A stretch of DNA of 64,000 nt from CALBGR01 sp964499935 (GTDB lineage: Bacteria > Patescibacteriota > Saccharimonadia > Saccharimonadales > UBA4665): NCBI GenBank assembly GCA_964499935.1, contig CAZCMS010000001.1, positions 186,001 through 250,000 of the forward strand, given 5' to 3'. This document shows, one piece after another, positions 60,007 through 64,000 of this stretch (positions are counted from its first letter, which is position 1; each line of letters begins with the position of its first letter). Made by a program: the position numbers and the translations under genes. Under the pieces are notes generated by a model that saw nothing but the letters and a program-made list of their open reading frames with translations, made no database searches and was not told the origin of the DNA.

Positions 60007-60474
60007 ATGGAATATAAAACCAAACACCTGATTACAAAGAGCCCGCATGAGACAGAGCGTTTTGCTGAAGAGATTGCAGTTCGTCTGTCTGGTGGCGAGG
60101 TGATTGAGCTTGTGAGTGATCTTGGAGGCGGTAAAACAACGTTTACAAGAGGATTGGTTGCAGGACTTGGTAGCCATGACAATGTTGCTAGTCCAACATT
60201 CACGATCAGCAAAGAGTATCTTAATGGTCGGCTTAATGTGTATCACTTTGATTTTTATCGTCTTGGTGAAGCTGGAGCCATGGCTGATGAATTAGCTGAA
60301 ATTGTCGGAGACCAAGCAGGAGTTGTAGTTGTAGAGTGGGCAGGTATCGTAGAGCATGTGCTGCCTAAAAAGCGACTGCGAATTGAGTTTTCGACTATCG
60401 ATGAGGCGACTCGTAAATTAACATGTATATATCCAGTAGAGCTTGCGTATATAACGGAGGGAATACGGTGTTAA
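60007..60474 (+). CDS. tsaE: tRNA threonylcarbamoyladenosine biosynthesis ATPase TsaE
   Basis: A 155-residue P-loop ATPase with LVSDLGGGKTTFTRGLVAGL (Walker A), SPTFTISKEY and HFDFYRLGEAGAMADELAEI, all diagnostic of TsaE. It helps TsaB/TsaD make t6A37 in ANN-decoding tRNAs. A TATCAT box (59992-59997) lies 9 nt before the ATG. It overlaps tsaB by 7 bp. Confidence 0.95.
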   Translation: MEYKTKHLITKSPHETERFAEEIAVRLSGGEVIELVSDLGGGKTTFTRGLVAGLGSHDNVASPTFTISKEYLNGRLNVYHFDFYRLGEAGAMADELAEIVGDQAGVVVVEWAGIVEHVLPKKRLRIEFSTIDEATRKLTCIYPVELAYITEGIRC

Positions 60475-60860
60475 TCTTAACGATACGCACTGATAAACCT
60501 GAGGCGGAAATAGGTTTGTATGAAAATAAGCAACAGATTGCGTACGAAACGTGGCTGGCGCATCGGCAATTGGCAGAAACAATACATACTAAAATTAACG
60601 ATTTTATCTTGAGCCGTTCAAAGCAGTTAACAGATATCGAAGGAATTGTTTTCTACAAAGGTCCAGGTAGTTTTACTGGGCTTAGGATTGGAGCGAGTGT
60701 TGCAAGTGCGCTCGCGTATGGTCTCTCGGTGCCTATTGTTAGTGGGTCGGGTGATGACTGGCAGCTGAAAGCAATAAACGATCTATTGAATGGTACCAAC
60801 GAGGTCATTGCAAGGATTGAATACGGTGCAGCTCCGCATATCACTCAGCAGAAAAAATAG
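60468..60860 (+). CDS. tsaB: TsaB-like protein, short form
   Basis: The start is GTG 60468, 7 nt after GGAGG (60456-60460), inside the end of tsaE. The ATG at 60423 lacks a ribosome binding site. The protein has only 130 residues (E. coli TsaB has 231) and keeps the N-terminal half: LILTIRTDKPEAEIGLYE, IEGIVFYKGPGSFTGLRIG and ASALAYGLSVPIV. It serves as a partner of TsaD in t6A synthesis. The missing C-terminal lobe appears to be a family reduction rather than a frameshift, since the end is clean. Confidence 0.85.
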   Translation: MLILTIRTDKPEAEIGLYENKQQIAYETWLAHRQLAETIHTKINDFILSRSKQLTDIEGIVFYKGPGSFTGLRIGASVASALAYGLSVPIVSGSGDDWQLKAINDLLNGTNEVIARIEYGAAPHITQQKK

Positions 60861-60893
60861 TTGTTTCAAGAGCAACCATTAAGCATAAAAAGC

Positions 60894-60922
60894 TTGACAA
60901 ATGTATCAGGGGTAACTACACT
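60894..60922 (+). promoter_or_regulatory. Promoter of the surface-protein/sortase pair
   Basis: TTGACA (60894-60899), 17-nt spacer, TACACT (60917-60922). It leaves a leader of about 50 nt with AAAGGA-type ribosome binding site before ATG 60978. This shows that the in-frame TTG at 60861 is not the start. Confidence 0.7.
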
Positions 60923-60977
60923 CAAAATTGTAGTAATTTATAACAACAAAAACCATCTCTTAAAACAAAGGAAAACA

Positions 60978-62651
60978 ATGAAACTCAAGCGCCTCGCAAC
61001 GTTTGTAGCAACATTTGCTATATCTGCAATAGGATATTCATTAATTAATACCGCTTCTGCGAGTGCAGCAACACTTGGGTGGACAGGTGCAGCTGGTAAT
61101 AATCAGTTTTATACTGCCGGCAACTGGGAGCCCGCACAAGCTCCCGCAGCAGGTGATATATTAATATTTCCAGGGAGTGTCAACGGTACAATTGACACGA
61201 CCCCACCACAAAACTCACCTACTTTTAACACGATTCAGTTTTTAGAAGGTTCTGATGTAACTTTCAGTTCTTCAAGCCAACATCTTGTGGCAAGTACTGT
61301 GTTGCTCGACCGAAAGACCTACGTCAGTATAGATCAAATTCAAATTGCAGAGATTGGGCAATCTGGAGTAGGTCTTGTTGGGATTGGTGAAGATAGCACA
61401 CTCTTTGTAAGGGACAGATTATTGCAATCTGCACTTGAAATGCTGGTTGATACACATGGCGGACAGGGTTCTGGAACATTAATATTGGATAGATACCAAC
61501 CTTCGACTTCTGACCAAATTATTACAGTGAGTAATGGATTGTCGCTTGTGTTCGGCGCGGGTAAGAATGGAGATACATCACCAAGGACGGTGCGCATTGA
61601 GACTGGCTCTATTCTAGCGTCAGAAAGTGCAGGTATACTCGGTAGTAGTGTCACGGAAATTACAGAGAATTCGATTCTTATTTTACCTGAGGGCTTTAGT
61701 ACGGGTAAGAATATGATCATTGGAAACAACGCGAGTATCTTAGCAGAAAAAAATAGCAGTGAATCAGGCACTATAACACTGTCGGGTGGAGTCAAGGTGG
61801 GAACGAATGTCATAAATGAGGACGGCAAAAGCACAGTTGCAAAATATAGCTCAGGTAATGACAAGATAAATCTATTGCTAACAGGTAATGTTAGTGGCGG
61901 GAAGATCGTTCCAGAGTCAGGGAGCTTAGGGAGCGTCATTATTAACCCTGCCTCAGGAAAGACCAACACATCTGTTATGCCAAATGGCGAAACAAAGCCG
62001 GCTACAAAAACAGTTACGATTACCGACCAGAATATCGACTATGTTGAGGTATTCGGCAACAACATAGTTATTATTAATGGAAAGCGTGGAGAAACTACTG
62101 TTCACTCCGGTGGCATCCTTAAAGGCAAAGGCACTGTCGGGATACTCGATGTACTTAGCGGTGGTCGCGTCGCTCCAGGTGAAAGCCCGGGCATATTGAA
62201 CGCAGGCAACACCACATTTGAAAGCGGAGCATTCTTTGAAGCAGAAATTGCAGGTACTACTGTTGGTGCGGAATATGACCAACTTAAAGTTACAGGCACA
62301 GTAAATCTCGGTGGCGCAACACTTGATACAAAACTAATTAATGACTTTAAGCCTAAGTCGGGTGACGCGTTTACGATTATTGATAACGATGGCACTGACG
62401 CAATCACCGGCACCTTCAAAGATCTGCAGGAAGGTGCAACGTTCACAATTGATGGAACGGTGTTCAAGATTAGCTATGTTGGTGGAGACGGTAACGATGT
62501 AGTGCTTACTGTACAGTCTGTTCCTGGCGCACCTAATACGGGCATGAAGCTGCTCTCGGGTAATCCTTTGTTTACCCTGGGACTCACAACAATAAGTGCT
62601 GGCGCATTGTTTATCCTGGCGCGTAAATATGGTGACGCTCTAGGAAGGTAA
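60978..62651 (+). CDS. Autotransporter-like beta-rich surface protein with C-terminal sortase signal
   Basis: A 557-residue protein with a signal peptide (1 to about 32, SASAATLGW). The N-terminal segment resembles autotransporter-associated strand repeats (W-T-G-x-x-x-N...NW...AP-x-x-GD-x-L-I-F). A long beta-helix-like body follows, then a passenger-type module (SGGRVAPGESPGILNAGN, AEYDQLKVTGTVNLGGATL, FTIIDNDGTDAITGTF, VGGDGNDVVLTV) of the kind found before autotransporter barrels. Instead of a barrel it ends with APNTG (518-522), a hydrophobic helix (about 527-546) and the basic tail RKYGDALGR: a sorting signal. The gene lies 6 nt before a sortase gene. Confidence 0.87.
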   Translation: MKLKRLATFVATFAISAIGYSLINTASASAATLGWTGAAGNNQFYTAGNWEPAQAPAAGDILIFPGSVNGTIDTTPPQNSPTFNTIQFLEGSDVTFSSSSQHLVASTVLLDRKTYVSIDQIQIAEIGQSGVGLVGIGEDSTLFVRDRLLQSALEMLVDTHGGQGSGTLILDRYQPSTSDQIITVSNGLSLVFGAGKNGDTSPRTVRIETGSILASESAGILGSSVTEITENSILILPEGFSTGKNMIIGNNASILAEKNSSESGTITLSGGVKVGTNVINEDGKSTVAKYSSGNDKINLLLTGNVSGGKIVPESGSLGSVIINPASGKTNTSVMPNGETKPATKTVTITDQNIDYVEVFGNNIVIINGKRGETTVHSGGILKGKGTVGILDVLSGGRVAPGESPGILNAGNTTFESGAFFEAEIAGTTVGAEYDQLKVTGTVNLGGATLDTKLINDFKPKSGDAFTIIDNDGTDAITGTFKDLQEGATFTIDGTVFKISYVGGDGNDVVLTVQSVPGAPNTGMKLLSGNPLFTLGLTTISAGALFILARKYGDALGR

Positions 62652-62657
62652 GTCTTC

Positions 62658-63755
62658 ATGCAGCGACAATCGCATGATTCTGGCCTACGAGATCGTTTTC
62701 GATATCAGCCAACACGAACATTGCAGAGCCAAGCGAGTACGCCTCAGCGTCGTGCTGTGGCCGAGCGTCCACATGCACGCAAAAAGCAGGCAATCACTGA
62801 TATATCTGTGCAGCAATTAGAATCCCAAAAAGATGTAACTCCACTCACTAACCCCACTGTTCCTACTCCGAGTATGCCTCGACATATGGCTGTGCGTCAG
62901 GCAAGTCAGCCTAAAAAACGTACAATTCAGTATTTGCGCACACCGTCACATCAGCATGCGTCAAGTAATCCTAGGGCAACGGAAGTCCAGCCTACGGTTC
63001 TTCGGGGGTCTACAATAAGTCAGAAATCATTCATAAGCAATATTGCCACATTCGCCAAGTCTACATCGAGGAAGCTTTATGTCAGGTTATTCGGTGATCG
63101 TCCACTCAAAAAGCCACAATTAGCAATGTTAAGCGCTGCAGGTGTAGTGTTTGTTTTTGGAATAACAGTTAGCTTACTTGGGTTACGCACCAACTCCCAT
63201 GTTGAAGCCCAAGCAACGAATATGGCGCAGAGGGCTGTTGTTGATGACGGTGATAATCCTGATGAAAAAGAGCCGGATGCAAAAGCTGTCAGCAACTACA
63301 CGGTCGCTCCAGATATGCCAAAGCGGATAACAATTCCCAAAACTAAAACCTACTCACGAATAAAGCCACTTGGCACGAAGTCCGACAACGAACTAAAAGC
63401 ACCGTCCAATATTTACGATACAGGCTGGTATCAGAAAAGTGCAAAACCAGGTGAAAATGGAGCGATGTTGATAAATGGTCATGTACATGGGCCCAAAAAA
63501 CCAGGTGTATTTGCAAATCTTAAGAAACTTGTTGCCGGTGACGCTATTACTATCGAAAGGGGTGATGGTCAACGTTTTACGTATAGAGTTGTTAAGACGC
63601 AGAGTTATCCAGAACATGCAGTAGACATGGCAGCTGCGCTTGTGCCTGCAGAATCTGGGAAACAAGGGCTAAATATAATTACCTGCACAGGATCACTTAA
63701 TGCCCAAAAGACTGGATACGAAGACAGGCTCGTTGTGTTCGCTGTGCGCGATTAA
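62658..63755 (+). CDS. Sortase (class E/F-like)
   Basis: A 365-residue protein with a long basic, Gln/Pro-rich cytoplasmic N-terminus (1 to about 155), one membrane segment (about 156-175) and an exported sortase domain (about 225-365). The catalytic residues are H275 in INGHVHG, C343 in IITCTG and R357 in EDRLVVFA. The enzyme should cleave APNTG between Thr and Gly in the adjacent surface protein and attach it to the envelope. The N-terminal extension is longer than in ordinary class E/F sortases. Confidence 0.92.
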   Translation: MQRQSHDSGLRDRFRYQPTRTLQSQASTPQRRAVAERPHARKKQAITDISVQQLESQKDVTPLTNPTVPTPSMPRHMAVRQASQPKKRTIQYLRTPSHQHASSNPRATEVQPTVLRGSTISQKSFISNIATFAKSTSRKLYVRLFGDRPLKKPQLAMLSAAGVVFVFGITVSLLGLRTNSHVEAQATNMAQRAVVDDGDNPDEKEPDAKAVSNYTVAPDMPKRITIPKTKTYSRIKPLGTKSDNELKAPSNIYDTGWYQKSAKPGENGAMLINGHVHGPKKPGVFANLKKLVAGDAITIERGDGQRFTYRVVKTQSYPEHAVDMAAALVPAESGKQGLNIITCTGSLNAQKTGYEDRLVVFAVRD

Positions 63756-63956
63756 ATGCATAATATTTATCAAATTTTGTTTGCGAAATTATTTCTAGAA
63801 GCTTATAGTTACTCTTAGGAATTGCAGATATTTGGGAGCAAATCCAATTTTTCAGATTTTATAAACACAATACGATTTTCAGGCAGTCTCTGCATAGGCT
63901 AGTGAAGTGATAGCGATCGCCTACAGTAGAGGGCTTGTTCGATAGAAAGGAAAAAC

Positions 63957-64000
63957 ATGGAAATAGTTGCCGTTGTACTGGCGTTAGTTGGTGCAGGAGT
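63957..64000 (+). CDS. Start of a membrane-anchored protein (partial)
   Basis: ATG 63957 with AGAAAGGAA (63943-63951) as ribosome binding site opens a hydrophobic N-terminus (MEIVAVVLALVGAGV) running off the window. A hydrophobic start of this kind downstream of the recA-recX region would suit ribonuclease Y, but 14 residues cannot prove it. The 200-bp gap before it (63756-63956) is A/T-rich and shows no gene. Confidence 0.45.
   Translation, partial: MEIVAVVLALVGAG

Noticed and set aside
60861..60977. Upstream TTG start for the surface protein
   Set aside because: A consensus-like promoter (60894-60922) lies inside that stretch, and ATG 60978 has a ribosome binding site and begins a normal signal peptide.
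54..64000. Stop-codon reassignment (UGA as Gly or Trp)
   Set aside because: Several well-supported genes end in TGA (25241-25951, 37747-37929, 58125-58646, 41590-42366), and the single internal TAG is confined to one broken gene.

Overview
The window looks like a piece of a Candidatus Saccharibacteria (TM7) / Patescibacteria chromosome. The gene set is compact and mostly housekeeping, and the base composition is moderate (about 40-45% GC by eye). It carries a type IV pilus cluster of the gram-positive/CPR kind (PilB, PilC, PilM, PilN, PilO, prepilin-like proteins, no secretin seen), two large HerA/TraG-like P-loop ATPases, a short HrcA, a PRC-barrel protein, a sortase and many small membrane proteins of unknown function. 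TGA is used as a normal stop codon (for example at the ends of the genes at 58125, 25241 and 37747). That excludes the UGA-recoding Gracilibacteria and Absconditabacteria. The phylum call is inferred from gene content; no rRNA is present to confirm it.

Layout. 0-4.6 kb: orphan response regulator, Crp/Fnr regulator, small membrane protein, a free-standing small transcription unit, and a HerA-like ATPase with a cysteine-motif partner. 4.8-6.3 kb: a strikingly GC-rich collagen-like surface protein gene bounded by 13-bp inverted repeats, probably acquired. 6.3-15 kb: accessory genes (P-loop kinase, a HAD hydrolase gene broken by an amber codon, membrane proteins, tRNA-Met, TSUP transporter, DUF805, a coiled-coil protein with HExxH, NUDIX, RdgB/HAM1). 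15-24 kb: tilS, ftsH, TraG-like ATPase, murJ, lepA, bcp. 24-31 kb: guanylate-kinase-like gene and the heat-shock block hrcA-grpE-ORF-dnaK-cutA-ORF-dnaJ, with CIRCE operators. 31-45 kb: two ATP-grasp genes, DUF192, surface and membrane proteins, tRNA-Lys with a duplicated 3' end, an HExxH protein, then yebC-IMPase-ruvC-ruvA-ruvB-PH domain. 45-57 kb: type IV pilus genes on the minus strand, interrupted by a plus-strand pair encoding a beta-propeller/HELGH metalloprotease and a membrane protein. 57-64 kb: recA-NUDIX-recX, PRC-barrel, tsaE-tsaB, an autotransporter-like surface protein with a C-terminal APNTG sorting signal followed directly by its probable sortase, and the first codons of another gene.

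How it fits together. The accessory content points to cell-surface biology: pili, a collagen-like fibre, a sortase-anchored beta-rich protein, an Ig-like anchored protein and three membrane or exported proteins with HExxH motifs. This would suit an epibiont that attaches to and attacks a host cell, although that link is inference. At the level of expression, at least 28 genes on both strands have a TATAAT-like -10 box only 6-11 nt before the start codon. This predicts leaderless or near-leaderless mRNAs as the default. The three CIRCE operators each place the -35 hexamer inside the 9-nt spacer.
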